Shown here one piece after another: positions 5,782 through 6,070 of a stretch of DNA of 6,070 nucleotides. The notes under the pieces are model-generated. The model did no database searches. It saw only the letters and a program-made list of their open reading frames with translations, and was not told the origin of the DNA. Position 1 is the stretch's first letter, and every line of letters starts with the position of its first letter. Where the stretch lies: assembly GCA_913056505.1 (NCBI GenBank), contig CAJXLZ010000066.1:1-6070 (forward strand). The letters run 5' to 3'. The DNA is from an uncultured Desulfurellaceae bacterium. Its GTDB lineage: Bacteria; Campylobacterota_A; Desulfurellia; Desulfurellales; Hippeaceae. Both the position numbers and the translations under genes were made by a program.

Positions 5782-6070
5782 ATGAGTATGAACGTTCCGA
5801 AGATTGTTTCTATGAAATCAAAAGAAAAAATAACTATGGTAACTGCTTATGATTATACCTCCGCGCGCATAGCTGATGAGGCCGGTGTTGATATTATACT
5901 GGTAGGTGATTCATTAGGTATGGTAATGCAAGGTTTAGACTCTACAATTCCTGTAACACTTGATGAGATGATATATCATACAAAGATGGTGAAAAGGGGT
6001 GTAAAAAATGCCCTCGTGGTTGCCGATATGCCTTTTATGAGTTATCAGGCAGATTATGTTGAAGCTGTAA
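5782..6070 (+). CDS. panB: 3-methyl-2-oxobutanoate hydroxymethyltransferase, N-terminal part (cut by window end)
   Basis: PanB uses 5,10-methylene-tetrahydrofolate to hydroxymethylate 2-oxoisovalerate to ketopantoate, the first committed step to pantothenate and CoA. The first 96 residues are present and follow the family closely: MVTAYDYTSARIADEAG at 19-35, ILVGDSLGMVMQG at 39-51 with metal ligand Asp43, TIPVTLDEMIYHT at 55-67, and VVADMPFMSYQ at 79-89 with the second ligand Asp82. I chose ATG 5782 because GGGAG (5771-5775) lies 6 nt before it; ATG 5788 is an alternative but is further from the ribosome site. The gene runs past base 6070. Its position directly behind an intrinsic terminator suggests read-through or regulated termination. 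The folate cofactor gives a loose functional link to folK upstream. Confidence 0.95.
   Translation, partial: MSMNVPKIVSMKSKEKITMVTAYDYTSARIADEAGVDIILVGDSLGMVMQGLDSTIPVTLDEMIYHTKMVKRGVKNALVVADMPFMSYQADYVEAV

Overview
The window is about 6 kb of AT-rich bacterial DNA with every gene on the + strand. The best single lineage clue is the lysine-pathway aminotransferase at 4030-5184. It closely resembles, from memory, the DapL type of Aquificota, and similar enzymes occur in Deferribacterota and the Desulfurella/Hippea group. Together with the low GC, the chromosomally encoded tRNA CCA ends and the Gram-negative style envelope genes (GT39 membrane glycosyltransferase, HlyD/EmrA-type fusion protein), this suggests a low-GC Gram-negative, perhaps thermophilic, bacterium of that kind. 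The assignment is inference only.

Left part (1-2435): the C-terminal half of a GT39/ArnT-like membrane glycosyltransferase, with an unclear 5' end; a small HlyD/EmrA-like membrane fusion protein behind a near-consensus sigma-70 promoter that would leave almost no 5' leader; and a MobA-type molybdenum cofactor guanylyltransferase 3 nt behind it. None of the three has a visible Shine-Dalgarno sequence.

Middle part (2436-5766): a strong promoter drives tRNA-Lys(CTT) and tRNA-His(GTG). Only 6 nt after the His CCA end begins a diverged Sua5/YrdC (TsaC-like) gene. It is followed by an FAH-family hydrolase/decarboxylase (1 nt gap), dapL (4 nt gap) and folK (11 nt overlap). No promoter-sized gap separates these genes, so two tRNAs and four protein genes look like one transcription unit. 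The unit links translation (tRNAs and probable t6A chemistry) with lysine/cell-wall and folate biosynthesis.

Right part (5660-6070): a perfect-looking intrinsic terminator lies between folK and panB (pantothenate synthesis, cut by the window end). The terminator ends 15 nt before the panB start and is read through by a 33-codon ORF with a good Shine-Dalgarno and a TTG start, so it may be a regulated terminator.

I found no convincing new multi-gene system, transposon, CRISPR array or prophage. The points most worth checking are the tRNA/TsaC-like gene arrangement, the near-leaderless hlyD promoter and the terminator with its overlapping small ORF in front of panB.
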